A DNA stretch of 64,000 nt. Origin: Reyranella sp. (lineage in GTDB: Bacteria; Pseudomonadota; Alphaproteobacteria; Reyranellales; Reyranellaceae). A model generated the notes under the pieces. That model was not told the origin of the DNA. It ran no database searches and worked only from the letters and a program-made list of their open reading frames with translations. A program made the position numbers and the translations under genes. The DNA lies in NCBI RefSeq assembly GCF_017305915.1, contig NZ_JAFKJN010000009.1:62001-126000 (forward strand), given 5' to 3'. Of the stretch, positions 46,058 through 55,756 are shown in pieces; positions within the stretch are counted from its first letter, which is position 1; every line of letters begins with the position of its first letter.

Positions 46058-47118
46058 TTTTGAAAGGCCGGTTGGCCCATGCGCCGCAGATGGCGGAAAT
46101 GGGCGGCGACGATGCCCGGCGGATCGGTGCAGTGGTAGTCGACGCCGTGGCGCGCGGCCAACTCACCGACCGCCGGGGAGATCCGCCGGTAGTGGGCGTG
46201 GCTCACCCGCGGGAAGAGATGATGTGCCACGTGCGCGTTCAGCCCGCCGATCAGGAAGGTGGCGAGCCGGCTGGTCGGCGACCAGTCGAGCGAGGAGGCC
46301 AGCACGTGCTCGACATAGGTGCAGCCGAGCCGGCCGTCCGGCGCGGGCTCGGGGAAGACGTTGCCGTCGGCGAAGTGCGTGCCGACCAGCGGCAGCACGA
46401 AGGCGAGCGAGGCGACCGCGGTCGCGAGCCCGTAGGCCAGCACGACCTCGAGCCACGGCAGCGGCGACAGCGCGATCGGCAATGCCAGCAGGGCCGTGAA
46501 ATACAGCACCTTCAGCGCGACGAAGCCTGCGACGCGCGCCGGCGAATGGCGGATGTCGCGCAGGTTGGCGAGCTGCTTCTGCCTGATGTAGATCGCGTCC
46601 TGCACGACGATCGCGTGCAGTTGGACGGTCAGGTAGAAGGGCAGCGCGTAGAGATGCTGCCAACGATGGCGCGCCCGCCACGGATGATTGGGCGACAGCC
46701 GCAGGAACGGATTGTGGTCGATGTCGGCGTCGCAGCCGTTGATGTTGGGGAAGACGTGGTGCGACAGCACGTGCCGCATGCGCCACAGATGGCCGTCGAG
46801 GCCGAGCAGCGCGAAGGTCGCCTCGCAGATGACGCGGTTGGCGAGACGGCTCGGGGTCAGCGCGTCGTGCGCGCCGTCGTGGCCGAGGTTCAGCACGAGC
46901 AATAGCGCCGCGAGGTTGAACAGGCTGTAGGCCGCGAGCGTCGTGGCGAAGGTCGCGGGGCCGCTGGCGAGCCAGCCGTAGGCCGTCGCGGCCAGCACCA
47001 GGTAGAGGGCGCCCTTGGCCCATTGCGCCGGCGGGGCGAAGGGCGCGCGCATCACCGGGCCGATACAGGCGTTGAGCGCGCGCCAGAAGCGGTCGTCGCG
47101 CGGTCGGTCGAACCTCAC
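46054..47118 (-). CDS. Membrane fatty acid desaturase
   Basis: 354 residues starting at GTG 47118 (GTGA overlap with the upstream small gene). The three histidine clusters of membrane desaturases are present: HDGAHD (about 80), HVLSHH (about 115) and NAHVAHHLF (about 301). Four hydrophobic stretches separate them. It probably introduces a double bond in a membrane acyl chain; position specificity is unknown. It is likely controlled by the adjoining TetR. Confidence 0.9.
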   Translation of the reverse strand: MRFDRPRDDRFWRALNACIGPVMRAPFAPPAQWAKGALYLVLAATAYGWLASGPATFATTLAAYSLFNLAALLLVLNLGHDGAHDALTPSRLANRVICEATFALLGLDGHLWRMRHVLSHHVFPNINGCDADIDHNPFLRLSPNHPWRARHRWQHLYALPFYLTVQLHAIVVQDAIYIRQKQLANLRDIRHSPARVAGFVALKVLYFTALLALPIALSPLPWLEVVLAYGLATAVASLAFVLPLVGTHFADGNVFPEPAPDGRLGCTYVEHVLASSLDWSPTSRLATFLIGGLNAHVAHHLFPRVSHAHYRRISPAVGELAARHGVDYHCTDPPGIVAAHFRHLRRMGQPAFQK

Positions 47119-47303
47119 GGCACGTCCTCGCGGGCCGCGAGCCAGCGCCAGTCGATCACTCGGCGGCGCGGCGGTGCCGGTTCGCGGTCCTCGCCTTGCG
47201 GCGCGGGTTGTGGCGCGGGTTGCGGACGCGGTTGCGAGAGCGGCATCGGCTCGGCCTCGCTGTGCAGGACGAGGAACTCCTGGAAAGACTTGCGCAGCAG
47301 CAT
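47115..47303 (-). CDS. Small proline-rich protein leading the desaturase operon
   Basis: 62 residues, beginning MLLRKSFQEFLVLHSEAEP, then a PQPAPQPAPQ-type linker and a basic ending RRRVIDWRWLAA. A strong GAGGAGAG ribosome site lies four bases before the ATG, and the stop overlaps the desaturase start. Both argue that it is translated. It has no transmembrane segment and no recognised family. It might couple or localise the desaturase. Confidence 0.65.
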   Translation of the reverse strand: MLLRKSFQEFLVLHSEAEPMPLSQPRPQPAPQPAPQGEDREPAPPRRRVIDWRWLAAREDVP

Positions 47304-47322
47304 CGGACTCTCCTCAAAAGTG

Positions 47323-47356
47323 AGTGACCGCTCAAAACTGTAAGTGAGCAATCACT
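47323..47356 (-). promoter_or_regulatory. Paired TetR operator-like sites
   Basis: A perfect site AGTGA-GCAA-TCACT lies at 47343-47356. A related site (AGTGACCGCTCAA, matching the same halves except at the end) lies at 47323-47335. Both are embedded in TGAG...CTCA, 20-53 bases upstream of the operon's first ATG, where a repressor would block transcription. Confidence 0.65.
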
Positions 47357-47450
47357 CAATTTCAAGAGGACACCAAAGCCCGGAACGACCGCGATTTTCC
47401 CTGTGGACGGGCTGGGAGGGCCTCCGTAAGGTCGCGGCACCCAGACGATC

Positions 47451-47645
47451 CCTGTGGAAGAGACCGCCAAACGAACGGCGGCGCCGAAGGAGCAACCGGC
47501 CCCGGAAACTCTCAGGCAAAAGGACCGCAGGAGGATTGGGTCTCTGGAAAGTGGCAGGCCTTCGCGGGTCAGGCCCACCGACGAAGTAAGGCTCTTCGCC
47601 CCTCGGAAGGGGCTTGGCCGAATCTTTCAGGTCTCCGGACAGAGG
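47451..47645 (+). ncRNA. Tandem glycine riboswitch (gcvT motif)
   Basis: Aptamer 1 (47451-47531) is closed by CCTGTGG/CCGCAGG and carries GCGCCGAAGGAGCAA and CTCTCAGGCAAAAGGAC, the conserved glycine-aptamer core. Aptamer 2 (about 47541-47645) is closed by CTCTG/CAGAG and holds the related CCTCGGAAGGGGC and TCTTTCAGGTCTCCGGAC. The gcv operon starts 54 bases after it. Glycine binding normally turns these genes on. The rest of the 395-base gap 47304-47698 holds the operators; no other gene is visible. Confidence 0.92.
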
Positions 47646-47698
47646 GGGTCGCGAGCGGCGCAATCCTTGCGTCGTGAAGGCGACCGCTGGAGACCTGT

Positions 47699-48805
47699 TT
47701 GTCCGACCTCAAACGCACGCCGCTTCACGCATTGCACCAGGAACTGGGCGCGCGCCTGGTGCCGTTCGCCGGCTACGAGATGCCGGTGCAGTATCCCATC
47801 GGCATCCTGGCCGAGCATGCGCACACGCGCACCGCCGCCGGCCTGTTCGACGTCTCGCACATGGGCCAGGTGCGGCTGACCGCGAAGCCCGGCCACGACG
47901 CGGCGAAGGCACTCGAGACTTTGGTGCCGGGCGACATCGCGGGCCTGCAGCCCGGCCAGCAGCGCTACACGCAGTTCACCAACGAGACGGGCGGCATCCT
48001 CGACGACCTGATGGTGACCTCGACCGGCGATCATCTGCTGCTGATCGTCAACGCCGCCTGCAAGGACGACGACCTCGCGCATCTCGCCAGGCACCTGTCG
48101 GCCGCCTGCGAGATCGAGCCGATGTTTTCCCGCGGGCTGCTTGCGCTACAGGGCCCGCTGGCCTCGGCTGCGCTGGCGCGGCTCGCGCCCTCGGTCGCGA
48201 CGATGAAGTTCATGACCGGCGCGTTCGTCATGGTCGACGGTGCGGAGTGCTACATCACGCGCTCGGGCTACACCGGCGGCGACGGCTACGAGATCTCGAC
48301 CCCGGCCGACAAGGCCGAGGCGATCGCGCGGCTGCTGCTGGCACAGCCCGAGGTCAAGCCGATCGGCCTTGGCGCGCGCGATTCGCTGCGGCTCGAAGCC
48401 GGCCTCTGCCTCTACGGCCACGACATCGACACCACGACCACGCCGATCGAGGCAGTGCTGCTGTGGAGCATCGGCAAGGAGCGCCGCGCACAAGGTGGCT
48501 TCCCCGGTGCTGGCGTCATCCAGAAGCAGATCGCCGAGGGTGCGCCGCGCAAGCGCGTCGGCCTGCTGCCCGAAGGCAAGGCGATCGCGCGCGAGGGCGC
48601 GGAGATCGCGCTCGCCGGCCGGGTGATCGGCAAGGTCACGTCGGGCGGCTTCGCGCCGACGCTCGGGCGCGCCGTCGCCATGGGCACCGTCGAGAAAGCT
48701 CTTTCAGCCAACGGCACCAGGGTCGATCTGGTCGTGCGCGGCAAGCCGGTGCCGGCCGAGATCGTGCCCATGCCCTTCGTCAAGCACGCCTACTACCGCG
48801 GATAG
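47699..48805 (+). CDS. gcvT: Glycine cleavage T protein (aminomethyltransferase)
   Basis: 368 residues. Transfers the methylene group from the H protein to tetrahydrofolate. TTG at 47699 is chosen as start, behind a GGAG site; the protein begins SDLKRTPLHALHQELGARLVPFAGYEMPVQY, as in the family. FDVSHMGQ, YTGGDGYEI and GLGARDSLRLEAGL (folate and catalytic region) are present. It is the first gene after the riboswitch. Confidence 0.95.
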   Translation: MSDLKRTPLHALHQELGARLVPFAGYEMPVQYPIGILAEHAHTRTAAGLFDVSHMGQVRLTAKPGHDAAKALETLVPGDIAGLQPGQQRYTQFTNETGGILDDLMVTSTGDHLLLIVNAACKDDDLAHLARHLSAACEIEPMFSRGLLALQGPLASAALARLAPSVATMKFMTGAFVMVDGAECYITRSGYTGGDGYEISTPADKAEAIARLLLAQPEVKPIGLGARDSLRLEAGLCLYGHDIDTTTTPIEAVLLWSIGKERRAQGGFPGAGVIQKQIAEGAPRKRVGLLPEGKAIAREGAEIALAGRVIGKVTSGGFAPTLGRAVAMGTVEKALSANGTRVDLVVRGKPVPAEIVPMPFVKHAYYRG

Positions 48806-48814
48806 GAGACTCCG

Positions 48815-49189
48815 ATGAGCGTCAAGTACAGCAACGAGCACGAGTGGATCCGCGTCGAGGGCGATGTCGGCACGGTCGGCATCAGCCCATACGCCCAGGA
48901 GCAACTGGGCGACGTCGTGTTCGTCGACGTGCCGCAGGCCGGCCGCAAGGTGACCAAGGGCGAATCCGTGGCCGTGGTCGAATCGGTCAAGGCCGCGTCG
49001 GACATCTATTCGCCGGCCGCAGGCGAGGTGATCGAGGCCAACGCCGCGCTCGCCGAGACGCCGGGCGACGTCAACGCCGACCCGATGGGCAAGGGCTGGT
49101 TCTTCAAGCTCAGGCTCGGCAATCCGGCCGATCTCGACGGGCTGATGGACCAGGCCGCGTACGACGCCTTCGTGAAGAGCCTTTCCTGA
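48815..49189 (+). CDS. gcvH: Glycine cleavage H protein
   Basis: 124 residues: lipoyl carrier of the system. The lipoylated lysine is K59 in [14 protein letters not shown]. The start [13 protein letters not shown] and the lipoyl-domain glycine pattern are normal. Nine bases from gcvT and 13 from gcvPA. Confidence 0.97.
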   Translation: MSVKYSNEHEWIRVEGDVGTVGISPYAQEQLGDVVFVDVPQAGRKVTKGESVAVVESVKAASDIYSPAAGEVIEANAALAETPGDVNADPMGKGWFFKLRLGNPADLDGLMDQAAYDAFVKSLS

Positions 49190-49202
49190 GAGGATTGGGC
49201 TG

Positions 49203-50549
49203 ATGCGTTACCTTCCCCTCACCGAAGCCGACCGCCGCGAGATGCTGGCCAAGATCGGCGCCAGGTCGGTCGACGAGCTGTTCCGCGACGTGCCGCAGTC
49301 GGCGCGGCTCGGCGGCAAGGTCGCGGGCCTGCCCGATCACGCCGGCGAGCTCGAGGTCGAGCGCGCCTTCCAGGCCTATGCGGCGCGGAACGTGTCGCCG
49401 GCCAGCGCGCCGTTCTTCATCGGCGCCGGCGCCTATCGCCATCACGTGCCGTCGACCGTCGACTACATGATCCAGCGCGGCGAGTTCCTGACCTCCTACA
49501 CGCCGTACCAGCCCGAGATCACGCAGGGCACGCTGCAGTACCTGTTCGAGTTCCAGACCCAGGTCACGCTGCTCACCGGCATGGAGGTGGCCAACGCCTC
49601 GATGTACGACGGCTCGACCGGCGCGGCCGAGGCGGTGCTGATGGCCAACCGCGTGACGCGGCGCGAGAAGGCGCTGATCTCCGGCGGCCTGCATCCGCAG
49701 TATCGCAGCATCATCGAGACCACCGCGAAGTGGGAAGGCTTCCACGCCGTCGTCGGCAAGCCCGATGTCGACGGCCTCGAGGACCTGATCGCCGCGATCG
49801 ACAAGGAGACGTCCTGCGTCGTCGTGCAGAACCCGAGCTTCTTCGGCCATGTCCGCGACTTCGGGAAGCTCGCCGAGGCCTGCCACGCGGCGGGCGCGCT
49901 GCTGATCGTGGTGGTGACCGAGGTGGTGTCGCTCGGCCTGATCAAGCCGCCGGGCGACATGGGCGCCGACATCGTGGTCTGCGAGGGCCAGTCGATCGGC
50001 AATGGGCTGGGCTTCGGCGGCCCCTATGTCGGCCTGTTCGCGACGCGCGAGAAGTACATGCGCCAGATGCCGGGGCGCCTCTGCGGCGAGACCGTCGATG
50101 CCGACGGCAAGCGCGGCTTCGTGCTGACGCTCTCGACCCGCGAGCAGCATATCCGGCGCGAGAAGGCGACCTCCAACATTTGCACCAACGCGGGCCTCTG
50201 TGCGCTCGCTTTCACGGTGCATCTGACCTTGCTGGGCGAGGCGGGCTTCAAGCGCCTGGCCGAGCTCAACCATGCCAAGGCCTCGCAGCTTGCCGACAAG
50301 CTCGCGGGCGTGTCGGGCGTGCAGGTTTTGAACGACAGCTTGTTCAACGAGTTCACCGTGCGCCTGCCGAAGCCCGTCGCGCCGGTGGTCGAGGCGCTGG
50401 CGGCAAAGAAGATCCTGGGCGGCCTGCCGGTGTCGCGGTTGCTTCCCGATGACCCCTCGGTCGCCAACCTGCTGCTGCTCGCCGCTACCGAGACGTCGAC
50501 CGACCGAGGCATGGACGCCTTGGTCGCCGGCCTGAAGGAGGTGCTGTGA
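49203..50549 (+). CDS. gcvPA: Glycine dehydrogenase (decarboxylating) subunit 1
   Basis: 448 residues; N-terminal half of the P protein in the split (two-subunit) form. It begins [27 protein letters not shown] and has [21 protein letters not shown] and [14 protein letters not shown]. It forms the decarboxylase with gcvPB, whose start overlaps its stop. Confidence 0.96.
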   Translation: MRYLPLTEADRREMLAKIGARSVDELFRDVPQSARLGGKVAGLPDHAGELEVERAFQAYAARNVSPASAPFFIGAGAYRHHVPSTVDYMIQRGEFLTSYTPYQPEITQGTLQYLFEFQTQVTLLTGMEVANASMYDGSTGAAEAVLMANRVTRREKALISGGLHPQYRSIIETTAKWEGFHAVVGKPDVDGLEDLIAAIDKETSCVVVQNPSFFGHVRDFGKLAEACHAAGALLIVVVTEVVSLGLIKPPGDMGADIVVCEGQSIGNGLGFGGPYVGLFATREKYMRQMPGRLCGETVDADGKRGFVLTLSTREQHIRREKATSNICTNAGLCALAFTVHLTLLGEAGFKRLAELNHAKASQLADKLAGVSGVQVLNDSLFNEFTVRLPKPVAPVVEALAAKKILGGLPVSRLLPDDPSVANLLLLAATETSTDRGMDALVAGLKEVL

Positions 50550-52120
50550 TGGACCGCTCCCAGGGCCGCACTGGCGGCATCGTCTCGGACGGCGCGTCGG
50601 CGGCGCCTGCCACCTTCACCGGCAACAAGGCGCTGCAGATCGAGGAGCCGCTGATCTTCGAGATGGGCCAGCCGGGACGCTGCGGCGTCGACCTGCCCGA
50701 GCCGCCGAAAGTAAAGGACCGCCTGAACGGCCTGCGTCGCACCGGCGAGATCGGCCTGCCGGGCCTCAGCGAGCCGCAGGTGGTGCAGCACTACACGCGG
50801 CTCAGCCAGAAGAACTACGCCATCGACATGGGCGTCTACCCGCTGGGCTCGTGCACCATGAAGCACAACCCGCGAATCAACGAGAAGGTCGCGCGCTTGC
50901 CCGGCATCGGCGACCTGCATCCCCTGCAGCCGGTCTCCACCGTGCAGGGCGCGCTGGCGCTGATCGATGCGCTGGCGCATTGGCTCAAGACCCTGACCGG
51001 CATGCCGGCCGTGGCGATGTCGCCCGCCGCCGGCGCGCATGGCGAGATGTGCGGCATGATGGCGATCGCCGCCGCCCTCGAGGCCAAGGGCGAGCGCGCG
51101 GAGCGCAAGATCGTGCTCGCGCCCGAATCGGCGCACGGCACCAACCCCGCGACGGCGGCGGCGCTCGGCTTCATCGTGAAGCCGATCCCTGCCAACGATC
51201 GCGGGCGGGTCGATCTCGCCGCGCTCAAGGCGGCGCTCGGCCCCGAGGTGGCGGCGATCATGCTGACCAACCCCAACACCTGCGGCCTGTTCGAATCGGA
51301 GATCATCGAGATCTCGCAGGCGGTGCACGAGGCGGGTGCCTACTTCTACTGCGACGGCGCCAACTTCAACGCCATCGTCGGCCGGGTGCGGCCGGGCGAT
51401 CTCGGCGTCGACTGCATGCACATCAACCTGCACAAGACCTTCTCGACGCCGCACGGCGGCGGCGGGCCGGGCGCGGGTCCCGTCGTGCTGTCGGCGGCGC
51501 TGGCGCCCTACGCGCCCTACCCCTGGATCGTGAAGAACGGCGATACGTGGTCGGTGGCCGAGGACGGCAGCACGGTCGACGGCACGCCGCTCGGCCGGCT
51601 CAAGGCCTTCCACGGCCAGATGGGCATGTTCACGCGCGCACTCGCCTACATCATGAGCCACGGCGCCGACGGCCTGAAGCAGGTGGCCGAGGACGCCGTG
51701 CTGTCGGCCAACTACGTGATGGCCGCGCTGAAGGACGTCATGACGCCGGCCTTCGAGGGCCCGTGCATGCACGAGGCGCTGTTCGACGACGGCTTCCTCA
51801 AGGACACCGGCGTCAGCACCCTCGACTTCGCCAAGGCGATGATCGACGAGGGCTACCACCCGATGACCATGTACTTCCCGCTGGTGGTGCACGGCGCGAT
51901 GCTGGTCGAGCCGACCGAGAGCCAGGCCAAGGAAGACCTCGACCTGTTCATCGGCGCGCTGCGCTCGCTCGCCGAGCGCGCCAAGAGCGGCACGGCCGCC
52001 GAGGACTTCAAGGCCGCCCCGCGCTTTGCTCCGCGCCGCCGCCTCGACGAGACCCTGGCCGCTCGCAAGCCGGTGCTGCGCTGGCGGCCGTCGAACAGCT
52101 TCAAGCAGGCGGCGGAGTAG
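50549..52120 (+). CDS. gcvPB: Glycine dehydrogenase (decarboxylating) subunit 2
   Basis: 523 residues; PLP-bearing half. The PLP lysine is K296 in HINLHKTFSTPHGGGGPG; NPNTCGLFE and MSPAAGAHGE are typical. The ATG overlaps the gcvPA stop (TGATG); a GTG one codon upstream is also possible. The L protein of the complex is not in the window. Confidence 0.96.
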   Translation: MDRSQGRTGGIVSDGASAAPATFTGNKALQIEEPLIFEMGQPGRCGVDLPEPPKVKDRLNGLRRTGEIGLPGLSEPQVVQHYTRLSQKNYAIDMGVYPLGSCTMKHNPRINEKVARLPGIGDLHPLQPVSTVQGALALIDALAHWLKTLTGMPAVAMSPAAGAHGEMCGMMAIAAALEAKGERAERKIVLAPESAHGTNPATAAALGFIVKPIPANDRGRVDLAALKAALGPEVAAIMLTNPNTCGLFESEIIEISQAVHEAGAYFYCDGANFNAIVGRVRPGDLGVDCMHINLHKTFSTPHGGGGPGAGPVVLSAALAPYAPYPWIVKNGDTWSVAEDGSTVDGTPLGRLKAFHGQMGMFTRALAYIMSHGADGLKQVAEDAVLSANYVMAALKDVMTPAFEGPCMHEALFDDGFLKDTGVSTLDFAKAMIDEGYHPMTMYFPLVVHGAMLVEPTESQAKEDLDLFIGALRSLAERAKSGTAAEDFKAAPRFAPRRRLDETLAARKPVLRWRPSNSFKQAAE

Positions 52121-52143
52121 GGACCCGCCGCGCGGAGCGGTAG

Positions 52144-53085
52144 ATGCGCGCCGACGCTTATCGGACGTTCACGAGAGCCGAATGGGCGAAGCTACGGGCC
52201 AGCACGCCGCTCACCCTGACTGAGGCCGAGCTCGCCGACCTGCGCGGCGCCAACGACAAGGTCTCTCTCGAGGAGATCGCGGACGTCTACCTGCCGTTGT
52301 CGCGGCTGCTCAACCTGCATGTCCGGGCGGCGCGCAATCTCAACGGCGTCGCCGACACCTTCCTTGGGCAGCCAATCGGCGGCCGCACCTATGTGATCGC
52401 GATCGCCGGCAGCGTCGCGGTCGGCAAGAGCACCTTCGCGCGCGTGCTGCGGACGCTGATGGCGCGGTGGCCCGATCACCCGGCGGTCGATCTCGTGACG
52501 ACCGACGGCTTCCTCTATCCGTTGCGCGAGCTGCAGGAGAAGCAGCTGATGTCGCGCAAGGGCTTCCCCGAAAGCTACGATACAAGGCGCATGGTGCAGT
52601 TCCTGGCCGATGTGAAGGCCGGCCACGCCGAGGTCCGGGTGCCGATCTACTCCCACCAGGCCTACGACATCCTGCCGGACCAATGGCAGACGGTGCGCCG
52701 TCCCGACGTGCTGATCTTCGAAGGCCTGAACGTGCTGCAGCCAGGCCTGTCGGGCGGCACCGGCGGCCGGCCGGCGTCGGTGATCCTATCGGACTTCTTC
52801 GACTTCTCGATCTACCTCGATGCCCGCACGTCGGACATCGAAGCCTGGTACTTGGAACGCTTCCTGCTGTTGCAGCGGACGGTGTTCCAGCAGCCGACCT
52901 CCTACTTCCATCACTTCAAGGATCTTGACCCAGAGGAGGCGCGCGCTGCCGGGCGGCGCATCTGGACCGAGATCAACGGCCTGAACCTGCGCGAGAACAT
53001 CCTGCCGACCCGCGAGCGCGCGCACATCGTACTGTCCAAGGGCGCCGACCATGCGATCGAGCGGGTGTCGCTGCGCCAGATCTAG
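52144..53085 (+). CDS. coaA: Type I pantothenate kinase
   Basis: First enzyme of coenzyme A synthesis. 313 residues with the P-loop GSVAVGKST (89-97), the TTDGFLYP pantothenate-binding motif (about 119) and GLNVLQPG. Normal length. It lies 23 bases after gcvPB in the same direction, so may share its transcript. A hairpin follows. Confidence 0.96.
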   Translation: MRADAYRTFTRAEWAKLRASTPLTLTEAELADLRGANDKVSLEEIADVYLPLSRLLNLHVRAARNLNGVADTFLGQPIGGRTYVIAIAGSVAVGKSTFARVLRTLMARWPDHPAVDLVTTDGFLYPLRELQEKQLMSRKGFPESYDTRRMVQFLADVKAGHAEVRVPIYSHQAYDILPDQWQTVRRPDVLIFEGLNVLQPGLSGGTGGRPASVILSDFFDFSIYLDARTSDIEAWYLERFLLLQRTVFQQPTSYFHHFKDLDPEEARAAGRRIWTEINGLNLRENILPTRERAHIVLSKGADHAIERVSLRQI

Positions 53086-53097
53086 GAAATGGAAAGA

Positions 53098-53115
53098 GGG
53101 CCCCGACCGGGGCCC
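53098..53115. terminator. Hairpin between coaA and a convergent small gene
   Basis: The stem GGGCCCC/GGGGCCC with a four-base loop lies 13 bases after coaA. On the minus strand it is followed by TCTTTCC, so it best fits termination of the leftward small gene. Confidence 0.65.
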
Positions 53116-53140
53116 CCCCAATCCTTTCGCGCTTCGAAGA

Positions 53141-53362
53141 TTACGACTTCGCCTGCTGGCAGACGTTGGCCGACAGGCCCTGGGCCGCGGCAGCCTGCTG
53201 GCACTCGGCCAGAGACTTGTAGGCCTGCTGCTGCGGCTGGACCTGCTGCATCTGCGCGGACTCATCGCGCTTCTGGGCGTTGACGTCGCTGGTCACGTCG
53301 ACCGCCGTCGCACCCAGCGTGAAGGCGCCGGCACCGATCGCGATGATGAAGAAAAGCGGCAT
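53141..53362 (-). CDS. Small membrane or secreted protein, unknown
   Basis: 73 residues. A hydrophobic N-terminus (MPLFFIIAIGAGAFTLGATAV) is followed by a glutamine-rich helical part (MQQVQPQQQAYKSLAECQQAAAAQG) and two cysteines. It could be a signal peptide or a single anchor. An AGGAG site lies seven bases upstream. Nothing recognisable lies in the 166-base gap before the next gene. Confidence 0.6.
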   Translation of the reverse strand: MPLFFIIAIGAGAFTLGATAVDVTSDVNAQKRDESAQMQQVQPQQQAYKSLAECQQAAAAQGLSANVCQQAKS

Positions 53363-53528
53363 TGCTAGCTCCTGGGTTTTGTCAACCTGTCCGGGAAGAA
53401 CGCGGCTTCGTGGGAGTGGTGCCGTGGCTGTGCCGTGGCCAAAGCACCAATTGCCCTGACATTGCCCTGCAACCCGCCGCCATGCCGCGCCGTTTGGCGC
53501 CGCTCGTGTCGCGTGTTATCGCTCGCGC

Positions 53529-54566
53529 ATGCGAATCTTCACCACACTTCCCCAGGAGGATCTGCGCAAGGTCGGTCCGGCAGCGCAGAAGATCGAGGCC
53601 GACGGCTATACCGGCGTCAGCACGCAGGAGAACCGGCACGATCCGTTCCTCGCATTGGCCGTTGCGGGCGTCGCGACGGAAAAGATCGAGCTGCATACCG
53701 GCGTGGCGATCTCCTTCCCGCGCTCGCCGATGATCGCGGCCAACATCGGCTGGGATCTCGCGGCCAGCACCGGCGGTCGATTCACCTTGGGGCTGGGCTC
53801 GCAGATCCGGCCGCACAACGAGAAGCGATTCTCCGTGCCATGGTCGGCGCCGGCGCCGCGCATGCGCGAGTACATCCAGGCGGTGCGCGCGATCTGGGCG
53901 GCGTGGAAGGGCGACGGCAAGCTCGCCTACGAGGGCAACCATTACCGCTTCACCCTGATGACGCCGAACTTCGTGCCGGAGGCCTACGACGCGCCGGTGC
54001 CGCGCATCGGCCTCGCCGCGGTCGGCCCGGCGATGCTCAAGGTCGCGGCGGAGGAGAGCGACGCGGCCAAGCTCCATGTCTTCTGCACGCGCAAGTATCT
54101 CGAGAACCGCATCCTGCCGATCATCAATGACGGCCTCGCCAAGACCGGCCGCAAGCGCGAGGATTTCGAGATCTCGGGCTCGGGCTTCCTGGTCACCGGC
54201 AAGGACGACGAGGCGGTCCAGAAGCTGTTCGACTGGGTGCGCTACCGCGTGGCGTTCTACGGCTCGACCCCGGCCTACTGGCCGGTGTTCGAGGAGCACG
54301 GCCTGGGCGACCTCGGCCGCAAGCTCAACGCCATGACCAAGGCCGGGCAGTGGAACCAGATCGCGGGCGAGGTCGGCGACGACGTCGTGCACCTCTTTTC
54401 CGCGGTCGGACGGCACGACCAGATCGCCCAGGCGATCGAGGCGCGCTTCGGCGGGCTGGTCGATTCGGTCAGCGCCAGCGCCAACTCGGCGAAGCCCTCG
54501 GACCTGCCGCCTGGCCTGATCCAGGACATCGCCCGGATTCCCACTCGCTACAGGAGGACGACATGA
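53529..54566 (+). CDS. F420/FMN-dependent LLM-class oxidoreductase
   Basis: 345 residues. TQENRHDPFLALAVA (about 34), GVAISFPRSPM and LGLGSQIRPHNEKRF match the TIGR03617-type LLM family, often assigned as F420-dependent. F420-dependence is not verifiable here. Its stop overlaps the start of a GFA-family gene, so the two are coupled. Substrate unknown. Confidence 0.87.
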   Translation: MRIFTTLPQEDLRKVGPAAQKIEADGYTGVSTQENRHDPFLALAVAGVATEKIELHTGVAISFPRSPMIAANIGWDLAASTGGRFTLGLGSQIRPHNEKRFSVPWSAPAPRMREYIQAVRAIWAAWKGDGKLAYEGNHYRFTLMTPNFVPEAYDAPVPRIGLAAVGPAMLKVAAEESDAAKLHVFCTRKYLENRILPIINDGLAKTGRKREDFEISGSGFLVTGKDDEAVQKLFDWVRYRVAFYGSTPAYWPVFEEHGLGDLGRKLNAMTKAGQWNQIAGEVGDDVVHLFSAVGRHDQIAQAIEARFGGLVDSVSASANSAKPSDLPPGLIQDIARIPTRYRRTT

Positions 54567-54964
54567 AGCTGGAAGGTAGATGCTATTGCGGCAACATCCG
54601 CTACGTTGCCGAGGGCGATCCGATGCTCCAGGCACAGTGCCATTGCCGCGAATGCCAGTACATCACCGGCGGCGCGCCCAACACGTTCATCGTCATGCCG
54701 CTCGCCGGCCACAAGTACACCAAGGGCACGCCCAAGGGCTTCACCCGCAGCGACCTCGAGCGCGCGGTGACGCGAGAGTTCTGCCCCGACTGTGGCACCC
54801 ATCTCGCCACCAAGCCGCCGGGCCGGCCGGTCGTGGTGGTCAAGGTCGGCACGCTCGACGATCCCAAGCAGTACACGCCGCAGATGGCGATCTTCACGAT
54901 CGACAAGCAGCCCTTCCACCAGATTCCCGAGGGGATGAAGACCTTCGAGCGCCGGCCGGGCTAG
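54563..54964 (+). CDS. GFA-family (glutathione-dependent formaldehyde-activating-like) protein
   Basis: 133 residues with the zinc-binding pattern of the family: CYCGNIRY (C7, C9), CHCRECQ (about 31-37) and CPDCGTH (about 75-81). An AGGAGG site lies before the ATG, which overlaps the LLM stop (ATGA). Most members have unproved activities; the name refers to the fold. Confidence 0.88.
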   Translation: MKLEGRCYCGNIRYVAEGDPMLQAQCHCRECQYITGGAPNTFIVMPLAGHKYTKGTPKGFTRSDLERAVTREFCPDCGTHLATKPPGRPVVVVKVGTLDDPKQYTPQMAIFTIDKQPFHQIPEGMKTFERRPG

Positions 54965-55057
54965 GGCCTGTACTCATAAACAGGCCCTGCCTCCTCGCAA
55001 AGGATCACTCTTCGCTACAGGCAAACAGAGCGGATCACACGCAGAAGGGAGAGTCCG

Positions 55058-55276
55058 ATGACGACCAACCAAACGTATGTGAAGACTGAAGTGGTCGGCA
55101 GCTCGACCAAATCCGTCTCCGACGCCATCGAGTCCGCGATCGCGACGGCATCACGCTCTCTGCGCAATCTCGACTGGTTCGAGGTGGTGGACGTACGAGG
55201 GAGCATTCGCGACAACAAAGTCTCGAACTACCAAGTCACGCTCAAGCTGGGCTTGCGATACGAACCGAAGGCGTAG
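55058..55276 (+). CDS. Dodecin-family flavin storage protein
   Basis: 72 residues: YVKTEVVGSSTKSVSDAIESAIATAS then LRNLDWFEVVDVRGSI, with the tryptophan that stacks on flavin in dodecins (W at about 41), ending VSNYQVTLKLGLRYE. A GGGAGAG site precedes the ATG. Forms a hollow dodecamer that buffers flavins. Confidence 0.88.
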   Translation: MTTNQTYVKTEVVGSSTKSVSDAIESAIATASRSLRNLDWFEVVDVRGSIRDNKVSNYQVTLKLGLRYEPKA

Positions 55277-55299
55277 TACCGCGGAAATGAGTACACGCC

Positions 55300-55713
55300 C
55301 TAGTCGCGCTGCGGTTCGACCGAGAACGGATCGTCGGTGTCGACTCGGACGTAGTCGCTTTGTCCGGGCGTGACCGTCATCAAGGTCACGCCATTGGGAT
55401 AATGAAAGCGGTGCCAGACGCCTTGGGGCACGATGGTGATCGTGCCGGCGCTCACCTCGACGAATTGGGAGCCGCTTTCGGTCGCCATCTGCAGGGTCGC
55501 CGAGCCGTCGAGGATGTGCACCAGTTCGTCGCCGTCGGCATGCCGCTCCCAGGCGCCTTTGCCGGCCGACTTGCTCGCGAAGAGGGTGGCGTCGCGGTAT
55601 GCCGCCAGCCTGGTGGATGATCCCGCGCGCTCCGCGCGCGTCGAGGTCGGCGTGCGGCCGCGGAACATCTTGAGCTTGGCCAGCTCGGCATTGAGATCGA
55701 TGAGAGTCGTCAT
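55300..55713 (-). CDS. Cupin-domain protein
   Basis: 137 residues with a single cupin barrel: motif 1 ERHADGDELVHILDGSATL (about 57-75; H58, E63 and H66 as likely metal ligands) and motif 2 IVPQGVWHRF (H at about 104). An antibiotic- or sugar-binding type cannot be distinguished. Between dodecin and the PPOX-type gene. Confidence 0.78.
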   Translation of the reverse strand: MTTLIDLNAELAKLKMFRGRTPTSTRAERAGSSTRLAAYRDATLFASKSAGKGAWERHADGDELVHILDGSATLQMATESGSQFVEVSAGTITIVPQGVWHRFHYPNGVTLMTVTPGQSDYVRVDTDDPFSVEPQRD

Positions 55714-55756
55714 GCGGCTATGACCGCACGCGACTGTTACGATTCCAAGACGCGGC

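Noticed and set aside
53380..53395. TTGACA as a -35 box for the 73-residue gene
   Set aside because: It lies too close to the ATG to leave room for a -10 element and leader.
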